The position numbers and the translations under genes are program-made. The notes below the pieces were generated by a model that had not been told where the DNA came from, did not search any database, and saw nothing but the letters and a program-made list of their open reading frames with translations. Shown here one piece after another: positions 1-17,134 of a DNA stretch of 64,000 nucleotides. This DNA comes from Tetrahymena elliotti 4EA (Eukaryota > Ciliophora > Oligohymenophorea > Hymenostomatida > Tetrahymenidae). The stretch lies in assembly GCA_000231825.2 (NCBI GenBank), contig JH720390.1:131220-195219 (forward strand). Direction: 5' to 3'. Each line of letters starts with the position of its first letter. The stretch's first letter is position 1.

Positions 1-767
1 TTTGTTTTTATTTTTGAATTTACACTCATTTCAAAATTAAATGAATCCTTTCAAATTTAATAACGAATTTTTTACCTTTAAGCTGGCCAAATCAAATTTT
101 CACTAAACCTTAAAAATTTCAACTTATTTGTAGATTCAAATTGCACATTAAAACTTTCTTCTAAATTTTAATCATTAAAAATAACCAAAGTTATTTATTC
201 TTTCAAGGCTTAAGATTTTTGCTAAAAGATAAACTGAGCCCTCTTAAAAATGCATGGAAATTAAAATTTTAAAGCTTTAATTGATTTTTTTTAATCAAAA
301 TATTTTAATTATTTTTATTATAATAAAATCCAGTTTTAATGGATTTAAATTTTAGGTAAAAAAATTTATTAAAATAAACTAAAAGTAAAATACTTCTTCT
401 TATCGATTTAAATAAAGTAGATTAATAATTNNNNNNNNNNNNNNNNNNNNNNNNNNNNNNNNNNNNNNNNNNNNNNNNNNNNNNNNNNNNNNNNNNNNNN
501 NNNNNNNNNNNNNNNNNNNNNNNNNNNNNNTTTTTCTTTATAATTATAAATTAAAAATTTTCAAGACAAAAAAGTTTATTTGATTAAATGTTAGGTTTAT
601 GAATTATTTTAAAAAATTTAATAGGCTATGAATAATAGAAAACATAATTTTATTTGAATTTATTAATATGAGAAAATTTGAATAATTATACAATTACATG
701 CTATGCAAAAATATATTTTTTAACAGATAAATATTAATTTTATTTTAGAGAATAGCTTATGCATACA
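1..767. other. AT-rich intergenic stretch with an assembly gap
   Basis: No gene is visible here. The sequence is almost pure A/T with scattered homopolymers. Bases 431-530 are a run of exactly 100 N, which is a conventional placeholder for a scaffold gap of unknown size, so distances across it should not be trusted. The stretch ends at the stop codon of the minus-strand gene that begins at 2336. Confidence 0.8.
431..530. other. Assembly gap (100 N)
   Basis: One hundred consecutive N characters. This is a scaffolding placeholder and carries no biological information. Confidence 0.99.
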
Positions 768-2336
768 TCATAAACCAGCTAAAAGATCATCTTATTACTC
801 CTCTTATTTTTAATCTGCTCCGTTATCTTATTATTCATTAGGCTATTAAGCAAATTGTCCAAATAGATTACCTTAATCTTGAGAAAATACCTGGTTTTAT
901 TACACATTTTGTTATTATACCTTCTTTTAAGGATTTTTAAGTTTCTTTTTCTTTAAAAGTCTTGGAATCTATTGCAAAAAATTAATATGAGTTGATACGT
1001 ATTTTTTAATTTTTTTACGTTTGGTGGATAAATATTTGTGATTGAGGGTTTTTAAGACAGGGTACTGAATTCTTCCTAATCTCTATCATTGTATGCTTTA
1101 ATAATCTAACATATAAAAAAGATTTTTAATATTATCAACACAGTTATTTATATTTATATTACGGCTTCACAAATTTCATATTCTCTTGCAGAATAAAATC
1201 CTGGAATCCTATTTACATATACAAAATAAAGTAAGTTTGGATTAAAATATCAATTTAATCAATCAATTATACTGTTAGCAAAGAGCATTGAATTCAGATT
1301 CAGCTCTTAAAGCCTCATCTTCCAATAGGCATAAGCAAATAATGCATAAAGCATACTGTAAATTAAGAAATAATTTTTAGAAAATTTACTTATTAAAGTA
1401 AATTTACTTATGGAGTTTAGAATCTATTTTTAGAGTCTGTAGGGTTAGTAAATTGTTTTTTTATCATTGTAATTGCCTAAGAATAACTTTTTTTATAAAC
1501 TTATAAGTATTTTTTTAAGTAAGACTAAATATTACTTTCCTATCTCAACTAAAACTTCAAGATAATAATCAAATATTTCTTTTTTGTTGTACATTTTTTC
1601 TGAAGCATCAGCATCTTCAATTCCTGATTCTAAAAATTTAATACCATCATCATGTTAAGAATTTTATATCAAATACCTTTTCAATTCAAAGATTATTTAA
1701 TCAATGACTTTAACATTTTAATATATTATTTTAATTTACTTGGCAACCTTTTATTTCAATTTTATAGATTCAGTGTGAGAATCAGCTCCTTTAAAAAGCA
1801 TAGTAGCCTTATATTTAAATAGATGTTTGATAAGATAAGTACTAATATTAAAATTACTTCATTTGTTAATTCAACAATCTTTTTAAAATCATTTGAATTA
1901 AGTTTTTCGATCATAATATTTAACATAGCTTCAAGATTTCTTGCTGTTCCCCAAATTCTAAATTTATTAAAATTTATATTCAATATTGAGTTTTTCTTTA
2001 AAGTCCTTAAATAATTGAATATCATTACTCATGTAGTTTATCATTGCATAATCTACATTATTCCAAAGCCTTTAAGGCCTTCTCCCAACTACCAGCTTTC
2101 GTGTATAATCTTACTATTATTAAATTATTTTATGATTTACAGGAAATGTGAAAATCTATAAGATACCAGCATCATCGAAGTAAGTTACTGCAGAATTATA
2201 ATCCTTACTCCACTTAAAAATACCTGTTTTAATTCTAATTAGAGACTTTAAAAATAATGTTAAATTATTTTTATAAAGTTTACTGAGATACTCCTTCTTT
2301 GTAGGATTAATCTGCTTCTTTTAAAGTTTTATCCAT
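768..2336 (-). CDS. Gamma-SNAP-like NSF attachment protein, multi-exon
   Basis: SNAP proteins are TPR-like adaptors that recruit the ATPase NSF to SNARE complexes so that these can be disassembled after membrane fusion. The start is ATG at 2334-2336 (MDKTLKEADQSY) and the end is TGA at 768-770. Joining about eight exons across short GTA...TAG introns gives an ordered match to gamma-SNAP. The pieces are KTGIFKWSKDYNSA near the N-terminus, an AGSWEKALKALE helix, NLEAMLNIMIEKL in the middle, IPGFYSAREYE followed by AYNDRDQEEF late, and a Lys/Gln-rich tail ending DDLLAGL. The last resembles the acidic tail with terminal Gly-Gly-Leu-Cys of animal gamma-SNAP. No single open frame exceeds about 90 codons, so an intron-blind reading would miss the gene or call it broken. 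Exon joins in the middle third are my inference. The order and spacing of the motifs favour gamma- over alpha-SNAP. Confidence 0.75.
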
Positions 2337-3350
2337 TCTTGATTACTATAATTTTTTAGTTTTAATAAATCAAAATTAATTTATTTTTTTTAATTATTAT
2401 ACTGACAAATATGATAGAGTGATTAACTAAGATATTTTATAAATGTTCAAAAGTTCTTTAAAACTATTTATTCTGATGAATCATATTTTGTAATTAGAGA
2501 TAGATAAACCAAGAAACAAACAAATAGGATGATCAAAAAATTAAAAAATGTAGAATTAAATAATTAAAATTTTAACTTTAAATATCAATTAAGCTTTAAA
2601 ATGATTGACGAAAAATAAAATAATCCTTATAATATTTAAAGTTAAAATATTCCTAAATTGTTCTTCAATTAGTTTTATGAGGTTCAATTTTATTTTTATA
2701 GTGTACTTTTTTGTTGTAGATTCAAAGCTACAGTAGATGGTTAGAAGAACTTTATCAAGAGATTACTTTTAGATAAACAACAAGAAAAGATAAGAATAAA
2801 TTTTTCTTGCATTGTCATACAACAAAAAGAAATTGATTGAACTCAATAAAAAACAAAGAAATTTTATTAAAAATAATACACTTTGATTGTAAATGAGAGA
2901 TAAACCAAACAAAAAATATTAATTTTTTTAAAGAGTTAACTCTATATACCAACTTCAAAAAAACTCTATTTGAAGTTTAAAATAATAAAATACTCATAAT
3001 TATTTTTTTAATCAGAATATATTTTGTGTGAAATAATTGAAGCAGTGATGATAGTAAAGGTATGTTCAAAATATAATTTTATTTATATTAGAAGAAAAAC
3101 CTTTAAATAAAATGAAATTATATTTTCTTAATAAATTTTTGTCAACAAAAAAATTAATTATTTTTATGAATGATTCTTTGAAAGTTCTTTTTTTCCTATG
3201 ATGATAATTTAAATATTTTTTTAATTAATAACACATCAATAATATTTAACTAATACTACATCAAAAATAAATCAACCAATTTGAAAACGGAATATTTTAA
3301 TATCAGAAAGATTTTTATTAAAAGATTAAGATTTTTTATACAGTTTTGAG
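2337..3350. other. Intergenic, divergent promoter region
   Basis: About 1 kb of AT-rich DNA between the divergently transcribed gamma-SNAP-like and Tubby genes. Short stretches without TGA occur by chance, but none has coding-like composition. I see no RNA gene or repeat in it. Confidence 0.6.
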
Positions 3351-5261
3351 ATGGAAGATTTTTAGCTAATAGAGGAAGTAGAAGCAACAAATGAAAGTAT
3401 TAGGTTAAGCTTATTTAGAGATAATTGTGAATGGGATAGAGCTAATATTTAAAAAGAGGAACAATCCTTTTACCAATTTTCATTTATAAATGAAAATTTA
3501 GAGGATTTAATTGAAATAAACTATGTTTACATTTATGATTAAGATGAAATAATAGTCAAAAAAGTAAAATCATAATAAAAATATAATGGAATAGAAATGA
3601 ATGTATATAAAAGAGCATATAGAATATGGTCAACTTAGAAGATAATTTAAGAAATCGATATTTACAATTAAAATTATGATTCTCAAAACCAAAAAGTAGA
3701 AATAGTCATATTAAATAAGAAATACATTCCTTTCCCTCATGTTGAGTAAATCGAATAAACAATTAGTATTTTATCAAATTAATAAAATACAATTCTGTAT
3801 CATAAGTCAAAGAAAGTAATAAATTCATTATTATCTGCTGGTTGCTTTATACATGGCTTTTTTAATTCCTAAAAAGATTCATTAGTCCGTAAAAAAAAAA
3901 AGTTGGTAAATTTAGAAGATGAAATTCAAAATAAAAAAAACAAATTGAAATAGCAATAATAAGAATAAGAGAAGGGATTAAGTAATAATACTTAAAAAGG
4001 TATTGAATAAGATAATGAAAGCATTAAAAGACTAGAGAATGAATTAAAATAATAATTGGCAAATTAATAGAGTGGAGAAAATGTTTAACAAATTTCTAAA
4101 AGGCTTTTAAATTGTGAAAGAAATATAAAAATTATTAGTGAGTGGATATGGAGGATTATTGACTAATGGTCTATGAAAATGAAATATTCTGATTTGATTA
4201 CGTTTTTGTTGATCAGTATTTAGTATGAATTCAGCAACCTAAGTCAATATCTCTATACTTAACTGAGAGAATATATTCTAAGATACTAAGATGTTATTGA
4301 TTACAAAAATAACAATTAATTTCTAATGTAGATTATAAGAAATAGCACCAATCAATATATAGATGTAACTCCGAAAAGTGAGATTATTACACTAAACTGT
4401 ATATCTCCTTATGATTTGAATAAAGTAGAGTAAATTAAAGTAGATACTGTCTTTTTCAAAAAAGATTTTGACTTATTTTATTCTCCTCATTAATAGTTGC
4501 TATAATAAGTATAAAAGTATTAATATTTTAATGTAGAAAGAACAAGAACTGAACGTCCATTTGATTTAGATTTTTCAGATAATGATTATCCTCATATTTA
4601 TCATCTTAAATCTATGCACAACAATTAATAAATTCTTATTGGGATCTAGCAACATGAGCATTCTTAAATTGAATTATATTTAGAGCCTGTATACAGTTAA
4701 TATGTTGATATTTCTTAATATCAAAAATATTCGTGTAATTATGTAGGTTATATAGATAGAAATTATTGGGGAACTGAATTTATACTCTATAATTAGGGAT
4801 ATTAATCAAAAAGTATTACCTAAGATAGAGAAATTATTTAAAATAACCAAAGAGATCTTTCTTATTAACTGCTTAGATATTTCTTAAAAGTTGAATATTA
4901 TCAAGGCAAAAATTATCCTCTTATTATAAATTACGAAACAAATATCATGGCTGAATAGCCTCGTAAATTTACTTCAAAGGCCTTTAATTACAAAGAAAAC
5001 AAATTTATAGATTTAAAATCTCTAGAACCCATATATAACGAAGAAACACAGACTTATTAATTAAATTTTTATGGAAGAGCTAAAAAAGCTTCTGCTAGAA
5101 ATTTTTAAGTCTAGGATATTAATGATGAAGATTAAATATTTCTTTTGCATGGTAAAAATGGTAAAAATACATTTTCTGTTGATTTTAGTTATCCCTTAAA
5201 TATACTCTAAGCTTTCACTTTCTCAATAGTTAGTATATCTAAAAAGTATCTTGTTTAGTGA
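3351..5261 (+). CDS. Tubby C-terminal domain protein, 636 aa, single exon
   Basis: Tubby-like proteins bind phosphoinositides through a C-terminal beta-barrel around a central helix. In animals they carry membrane cargo into cilia, which would suit a ciliate, though that role is inferred here. The frame is open from ATG 3351 to TGA 5259-5261 without an intron. The last 80 residues (about 558-636) match the Tubby signature. It comprises QLNFYGRAKKASARNFQ, then an acidic linker, then FSVDFSYPLNILQAFTFSI, with the protein ending a few residues later as is typical of the family. The N-terminal 400 residues are not recognised. Around residues 180-260 they hold a Lys/Gln-rich heptad-like stretch that may be a coiled coil. 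Glutamine is written almost entirely as TAA/TAG. The position of the domain start (around residue 400) is uncertain. Confidence 0.85.
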
Positions 5262-6799
5262 TAAAAAAAATAAACTTATAATAAATAGTATTCTTATCAT
5301 CTCGCTTTTAATTTTTATATTTTTTATGTAATCTTTAATTAATACTTTTTAAAGACGACTGAAACACATGAAATTATTCTTGTTTAAGACTATTAATCAA
5401 GTATTGAACAATATTCTTATATATTTTTAATAATTTTTTTAAACTAAGCCTTTAAATTTTACAATTATAATTTAGAGATAATTAATTATGATCAATAAAT
5501 TTTACTAATTTTTATCATTGCTTAATTTTATGAGTTTTCCTGAAAATTTTTATGTGGAAAAATATCAAGAATTATTATTAATTATTTATTTAGTGTAGAG
5601 AAAGTAATTTATATAAAAGATAGAAATTCTGCTTGAAATTATTTGTATTTAATCACAGTACTTTTCTTGTGATGTGTTCATAAAAAATTTATTTCCTTTA
5701 AATTATATTTTTTGATAAAAATAAAATTCAATAATTAATAAAAATAATAACATCAAGAAGAGAGAGGAATAGATTTAATTTTTAACTTTTGTTCTGTCTT
5801 CTTAATATTGATAATGATCTTTGATGAAATTGTATTTTTACTATTTAAGCTTACTTCCCAAGATAAAATAACTAAGTGCTAAAGTTATTTTTTTCTTTGC
5901 TCTTAAATAGAATTTATCTGAAATTGAAGATTTTGATTTGATATATCTTATTTATTTATTTTGAAAATTTTTAAATTTGCTGATCGGTATTTTAAAATTT
6001 AGATATTATCAATAAGAATATTTTTTTTCTTTCTATTTTAATATTATCAAATTTTTTTTTCTTTTACTAAATAATCTTATACTATTTATTAATTAAATAG
6101 CTGCAACAAATAAATAAATTTTATAAATTAATTAAGTCTTCGTTCAGTTATCAGATTTTCCATATTTTAGAATAAATATAATCTTAATTGAAATTATTTA
6201 AATTTCTAAAATAAATTTTACTTGAACAAATTTACTTTATTTATTTATTTATTTTTAGTTCTATTTTAATTTTCTTAAAAGATTACATTTGTATAAATAT
6301 TTGCTGCAATCTTAAAAAAATTTTTGAACTTTTTTCTATGAATAAAAAATAAATTCAGCTAGCAATCAAGACCTTTAATTATTTGTAAATAAATTTGTGA
6401 AGAATCTATTTTTAAAATTAATTAAAGGATACATCTTACACTTTTAATTTTGATTTTCTCTCTTAATTCAAAAGTTGCACTAAGGATAAAAGTAAACTCG
6501 ATTAATTAGCGTAATTTTTGCATTTTAACATTAAGATAGATAATTGTTCAGAGAAAAAAATATAGATTTCATGAATTAAATTAGTAGATTTGGATATTTA
6601 GTAAATGAGGATTATCAATTTTTTAAAACTATTAGGATACTATGTACATAATTGAAGAAATAAACTACTATTTTTTATTAATTTTTTAATTCTATATTAT
6701 ATTTGGTAAATTATTTTATATAATATTATTTCATATTTTAATTTTTCAATAAATTTTTTTTTTTTTTCAGTTTAAAAATCCTTTAAATAACCAATTTGT
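5262..6799. other. Intergenic between convergent genes, nothing identified
   Basis: About 1.5 kb of very AT-rich sequence between the 3' ends of the Tubby gene and the small membrane protein gene. It contains a short ATTT tetranucleotide run near 6235-6255 and a T-tract near 6758. No coding frame or RNA gene was found. Confidence 0.6.
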
Positions 6800-7342
6800 T
6801 CAAAGCTCTTCACTAAGCCCTCTTTTTTTGTTATTGAAATTATAAAAATATATTGAGTTTTCATCTAAGCTATTACTATTATGATTATTATTATCATGAT
6901 TAGTACCAGCAGTTGATCTATCAGGAGTATTTGGAATTGTTTATTAAGCTTTAGCTTAGCTCGGGTTTACTGGAGTTTACAAATCTGTTTTTTATTATAA
7001 TTTTATCCTTCTTTGAACACAAAGTCTTCTCAATAAGCATACAAGAATAACAGCAATAATACTTCCAATAACAGAGATAAAAATTATGACATAATTTAGT
7101 GATTAATTAGAAAACGAAGAACATTCATCAGAATTTCCACAGTGATGATTAAAGTCTTCCTAAATACAACAAGAATTACACACTAAGTTTTTGCAATTAG
7201 AGGATAGGTATGTCACACACTAAGATTCTTCTAAAGCGCATTGTTGATATTAATCTAGGCATGCATATTTACAATTTTAGTATTTAGATTATACTAATTA
7301 TAGAAGTATAATAAATTAGAGAAGCCCTAAGAATAACTTCAT
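6800..7342 (-). CDS. Small Cys-rich type I membrane protein, 180 aa
   Basis: Family not recognised. The single exon runs from ATG (7340-7342) to TGA (6800-6802). It begins with a typical signal peptide, MKLFLGLLQFIILLQLVQS. This is followed by a luminal or extracellular segment of about 60 residues holding ten cysteines (near residues 24, 28, 35, 42, 50, 55, 58, 59, 68 and 74), which suggests a small disulfide-stabilised domain. One hydrophobic span (about 84-104, YVIIFISVIGSIIAVILVCLL) is followed by a basic stop-transfer patch (RRLCVQRR). The roughly 70-residue cytosolic tail is rich in Gln, Asn and His. The architecture suggests a receptor-like or surface protein, but nothing in the sequence shows a ligand or function. 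It lies between a Tubby gene and a methyltransferase gene, with no sign of a shared role. Confidence 0.75.
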
Positions 7343-8228
7343 TTACTAAAGGTCAAAAAATTATTAAAGATTGTTTTCCTAAATTATTTCTTTTCTAAAA
7401 ATTGTAATTAATTTTATTCTTTTCAGAATTTTGATAGTGTAATTATTAAATTTGTAAAATCAAAAAAAATTTAAGATACTGCTTATAAAATTAATCTACA
7501 AATAAAACAAGCAAAAATTATAATTTTTCTGTATTCGAAAATAAATAAATTTATTTGTCTGTTTGGTCCATAACATCAAAATATTTTCCTAACTAATTTG
7601 TTGAATTTTATTCTATAATGTTTAATTAATAAGGATACCAAAATATTACTAGAACCTTAAAAAATACTTAATTTTACAATAAGTTGGTACTATAAGCTAA
7701 AAATATAGTTATTCAATACATCATTTCTTTTTAGATTCAAAAATGGTAAGAATATTTTATAAGTAAGTAATCTATTTATGAGAAAAAGGTAAGTGATTAA
7801 TTAGCTAAGTAAATTATACTAATAAGAACACATAAAATGCAAAAGAATTAAAATTTTCTTATTACAAAAATAGAAACAAATAATAAATTCATATTAATTT
7901 CAGTTGTAATTTAATCTCTTTCTATAAAATTTAAAGTTGAACTAATCTAAAATATTAAAATCATAATTCCTTTTGTGCGAGTTTTTTTAAATTTAACTAA
8001 AAAGATTAAAGATTATCTTAATTTCTGTTTACTAAATATATTTTATTTTTTTATGAATTTTTTGAAGACTTTAAAAAATAAATTTTATTGAATATGTTTA
8101 TTTTCATTTATTATTTATATTGAATGATTTTTCTGTTTGGAATGTTAATCAAATTCTCCTTAACAAAAGGAACTTTATGTTTAAACTATGCATGTTTATA
8201 TTTGTATGAAATCAACTATCTATGTTAA
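7343..8228. other. Intergenic, nothing identified
   Basis: About 0.9 kb of AT-rich sequence between two minus-strand genes. It should contain the promoter of the small membrane protein gene. No recognisable element was seen. Confidence 0.6.
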
Positions 8229-9098
8229 TCAAATTCTTTGGAAAACTTTGAGAAAATAATAAGTCCTTCTGAAGATATTGTATGGAGTATTTTGATTGAG
8301 ATTATTCTACTTTTTAAACAAATTTACTTTTTAAGTAATTTGATTTTAAACTTCTACTGTTGGATCTTTAAATGAAGGATTGTTGGAATTTACTTCAACT
8401 AGAGTATTGTAAGCACTACTAGTTTTCATATACTTTAGTAAATCATCTAATTAAAAGATATCTTTCTCGACAAAGCTATCCTCAGATATTAATTCAAAAT
8501 ATTTATTAAAAGGGTAGTTTTTATAATTTGAATATAAATTATCTCTATCAAAATCATAATAATTTTTTATGCAGTTGTAATACTACTCATGGATTTCCTT
8601 TCCACTTAATAGCTAGTTATTGATATCTATATCAAATCCATCCCAATAATATGCTGCTACTGCTAGCCTACTACCTTTATCTTGACTTAATATTTTTTAA
8701 TGCACTAATTCTAAAAATTTTTCAACATCAAACCAATGAAGAGCTTATCCAACAGTAATCAAATCATAATTTAAAGGTAAAGAGTTTTTTTCAAGGTTAG
8801 AAAATAAATTATCCACATCTGACTGTATTACCTAAACATTTTTGTAATTGTTATTTTTTGCAATTTTTTCAGAAGCAACAGATATCTATTTATCAGATTT
8901 ATCAGTCCCTACTGCTTGTTTAAATTGAGAATTTAAATTAAACAGCATTTAACCCGTCCCACATCCTACATCCAAATAATTTTATTTTGAATCTAAATCT
9001 TTAAGTATTAAGTCAAAGAACTTATTAGGGTACTTTGGGCGATATTTATCATAATTCTACCCTTAATTTTCTCTACCAAATAAATCAGTGTTTTACAT
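8229..9098 (-). CDS. Class I SAM-dependent methyltransferase, 289 aa
   Basis: This predicted enzyme would transfer a methyl group from S-adenosylmethionine to an unknown, probably small, substrate. It is a single exon from ATG 9096-9098 to TGA 8229-8231. The N-terminus has the YDKYRPKYP motif usual in the Crg1/Tmt1 (trans-aconitate methyltransferase-like) group. Motif I follows as YLDVGCGTGQM (residues about 41-51), then an acidic residue after the second strand (VGTDKSDKQI). Motif IV/post-I is present as DLITVGQALHWFD, where the Ala-Leu-His-Trp-Phe signature is characteristic of this group. Length and domain order fit the yeast CRG1/TMT1 family. The C-terminal third is less conserved and contains aromatic- and Tyr-rich helices. 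The substrate cannot be told from the sequence. Confidence 0.85.
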
Positions 9099-9581
9099 GT
9101 TCAAAAATGTGGTTTTTTTTTTTCTTCAAATTTTTTTAAGATTTAAAAAATAATATTTCATTTAAATTATTCTGTTTCTTAAATAGGAAGAAAATTGAAT
9201 TCGAATTTTCTTAAATTTTCTTCAATAAGAAAGAATAGGTCCTGTCTATTTTTTATAAGCTATTTTTGAAATAGACAAAATTGGTTAGCAATTTATTTTT
9301 CAGAAGATTAAGGAAATTTTAATTCAAGTTAATTAATGGAAGATGAAAAGTATTAGTTAAATGATAATAATTGTTTTAAAATTGAATACGATTCGCAATA
9401 AAAAACATACACTTAAAGATTTAATTATTTAAATCTTTATCACTAATACTTGAATACATTTAAGTTGATTATATATTTAGCTATAACCGAGTTTTGAAGA
9501 TATTTGTCTTCAAGGTAGCATATTTGAAGTAAAAAATATTTGGATAAATGTTGCTACTTTTTTTTTTCAGTTATATCTAAC
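9099..9581. other. Intergenic with a short inverted repeat
   Basis: AT-rich spacer between two minus-strand genes. It holds one small perfect inverted repeat: TGTCTATTT at 9243-9251 and AAATAGACA at 9269-9277, around a 17-nt loop. This may be part of the 3' region of the SERCA gene or the promoter of the methyltransferase gene. No function is claimed. Confidence 0.5.
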
Positions 9582-13889
<4,308 letters not shown>

Positions 13890-16800
13890 TTATAAAAATT
13901 GCTTTTTTTACTATTTATTACTAAATAAAGATTTATTATTTATTTTATTTATTATAAATTTTTGATTAATTTCTTCTTTTTGAATCCCATTATTTTCTTT
14001 ATCTTTTAATCTAAATTTCCATCAAATCTATGAACCCACTTTATTTTTTAATCATTTAAGCTATAAAAGCACAAAGCTATCCTCTGAATTCAGTTAATCC
14101 CATTAACTTTTATCTTAATGTTAGATACTATTTTTTTGAAGAAAACTCCTCACTAAATATACTTTTTTACATATTGTTGTAAAATTTCCTCACCTTAATA
14201 AGAATCTGATTTCTTCAAAATTTTAGAAAACATTAGAACTATTTTAACAAAAACAGCACCTTCTATTGATATTTTTCAATCTAAAAAAACTCATACTTTT
14301 CTTGTTAAAAAGACTCTCTCTATTTTGTAAATTATCAGTCACAGCAAGCTATGTTTAAGGATATATTGCTCTGAACTTTATAGAATATCTAAAATATATC
14401 CTTCAGAAGGTTTTTTTCTATTTTTCCTTTGGAGTTTAAAATAACAAAAAACAATCAAGTGGATTACTCAATTAAAAGCAATATAACATTATATTAATTT
14501 TCAGTTTATCAAAAATGAATTAAATGACTATAGAAAAAATATATTTAATAATATTTCATTTATTTAAGGTTTAAGAATAATAAAAAGTTAGATTTTTAAA
14601 ATTATTTCTCTTAAGCAAATGTACCTTACCTTTTTCTCTTCTTTATATTACCTACCTTGTTGAATTTTCCTCTTAGTGATTTAAGCTATAAAAGTATATA
14701 ATTTACTGATTAATTCTGGTATTAGTGTACATATAAATTTTACACATTTTATTGTTAATAATCGCTAATCGAATTGCTCACTGCTTTATTTTAAAAATAC
14801 ATTTTTTATGATAGAAAATAATATTGAGTTTAAATAAAATACAAAAAAAATAGTTTGAATTGTAATAATAGTTTCGATCAATAAAGTCATAGATTTATAA
14901 TTGCTATCTACCTTTAATTTATTTTAAATAAAAGCAATAAATATAATTTTTCTAATTGGATTATTAGAAAGTGATCTCTTATTTTAAGTTTTTTTGAGAG
15001 TTGTTCCTTTCTTTATTAATATTTTTGATTGAATTTCAGAGTATAATGTAAAGTAAAAAAATAAGCAACTCCCACTACATATCAAATTTTCTAATTTGTA
15101 ATCTTTCAATTTTTATTTGAATCAAATATGTATTGAAATTTAAGTTTTTTTTATTGATAAGGATTCTCTAATTTTCTTCACCAAGAGGTAGATAAAAAAA
15201 AATAGTATCTTTTTTTATAAATTACCTCTTTTATTAACCTAAAATATGTAAAAAAGAAACAAAACTAAAATAAAAAACTTAAAAGCGTGCATTTTTCAAT
15301 TTATTATTGGCTATATTGTAAAGTTAATAGATTTTGTAAATCACCTTCTAAACTTACTTTACAACTCTCACTAAATTATTGGAAAAGCGAAAAAAGGTAT
15401 ATTGCACAGAATTTTGATAATCTTCTTTGAAATAAAATCAAAACATTTTGTTTAGAATAATAACAAAACTATTGGGGTTTTGATTTTTGAGAAAGATATC
15501 TAATTGTTTTTACTTATTAAAATATCTTCACAAATACTAAAATGTGATAAATAGATAAATAAATATTTTTCCAATAACAGGCAATTGTCAAATAAACACT
15601 TTAATTTACATCTCAAATTCACACATATCTTAAATTTGTGCGCTCAATAGAATAAATTAAAAGTTATTCTAATTATGTATCTACAATCTTAAGAATAAAC
15701 TAGAAACTTTATCTTAAATTTATTTTAAAGATGATTATTCTATTTTAAAAGATATTGGTAAAGACTATTTAGACTTTTAAATAGATACTTTAACATAAAA
15801 AGTGAAAGTGTTGCTCCTTTACCCTTTCAAAACTTTTTTTTTTAGATTCAATGTTTCTAATTGATAATCAGTCAAGATTGAAAATAAGTTAATATATATA
15901 ATGATTGATTGATTTATTTGTAAAATTACGCAATTATTTATTTTTGACTGAAGAAAATTTGTTTCTTGCTCGAAATCTAAGGTAAATTTTGTATTATATA
16001 AATTTTATTTAATCAATTTTGCTTCATAAATTAAAAATTTTTATCTATGAAAATCTCTTTCCAATCGCTGAGTGATTTTTTTTCCTTTAAAAAAAAAAAT
16101 TTATCATCAGTAGAAAATTTTAAAAATTTTATTGATTTATTGATGAATTTTATTGCAAAGCATAAATGTTATTATTGGAGAAGTAAATAAATATAAATTA
16201 CATATGCTGGCTCAGTAATTTAGCTTACTAATTTTATTTTAAGTATTACGCTTTTATAAATTACATTGGTTTTTGTAATGTAAAATTTGATTCTATCAGG
16301 CAAAATCAACTATATTAATGATATTTTTACTTATTATCAAGTATTCTTAACTTCAGAAAAGATATACAAATATTTAATTTACACTAAAATTAATAAAGAG
16401 TAAATAAATTAAAAAATAAAGTGTATTCAATTTTTGCTTTGCTTTTAATATTTTTTAGTGGCCATTGAAGGACAAAAAGAAAGAATATCAAAATAAAGTA
16501 CAATTATAAGTGTAAAACTAAATTTTTCCAAGTCAAGTAAATATATCAGTAAGTATAAAAGAAATAAGGTGAAATATCATTGAGAATAATAGTAAAATTA
16601 CAATTTTACTACATTTAAATTCCATTGCAGACCATAAAATAAAAAAATTATACCCAGTCACACAAAGTTATAGAAATTAGACATTTTTTAATCTAGAATT
16701 ATCTATGAAAAGTATAAAAAAGGATAGAGTTGCTTACTTGCTTTCCTTAAAAGTAAAGATATAAAATGTGATGAAAAAAGAAAGATATTATTAGAGTTTT

Positions 16801-17134
16801 GAATTTTAATTTACAAGCTGGATTTGATTACACTTTCTTTCTTTTGATAAATATATGTGATGATTATTGATTTATTTGTGATTATTCTTTTATTTCTTAA
16901 AATTTAATAAAATCGATATATATCAAAGTTTCAATTAGAAACAATTCTATGACGCAATATTATTAGTTATTAGCATCAGACATGTATTATAAAGAGATAA
17001 GAAGATAAACACATAAATGATTATTTTGAGATTTTGAGAATGTAAAATTACTTTTGAGATATCAATATTTTATTTTTATTTTATGCAAACATTTGCAGAA
17101 TTTATATTTATTTTTGAACTAATAAACACATCAG
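13890..17134. other. 3.2-kb intergenic stretch, nothing identified
   Basis: Long AT-rich region between the start of the SERCA gene and the end of the LRR gene, both on the minus strand. I looked for coding-like frames with UAR=Gln, tRNAs and repeats on both strands and saw none that I would support. The part adjoining 13890 should hold the SERCA promoter. Confidence 0.55.
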
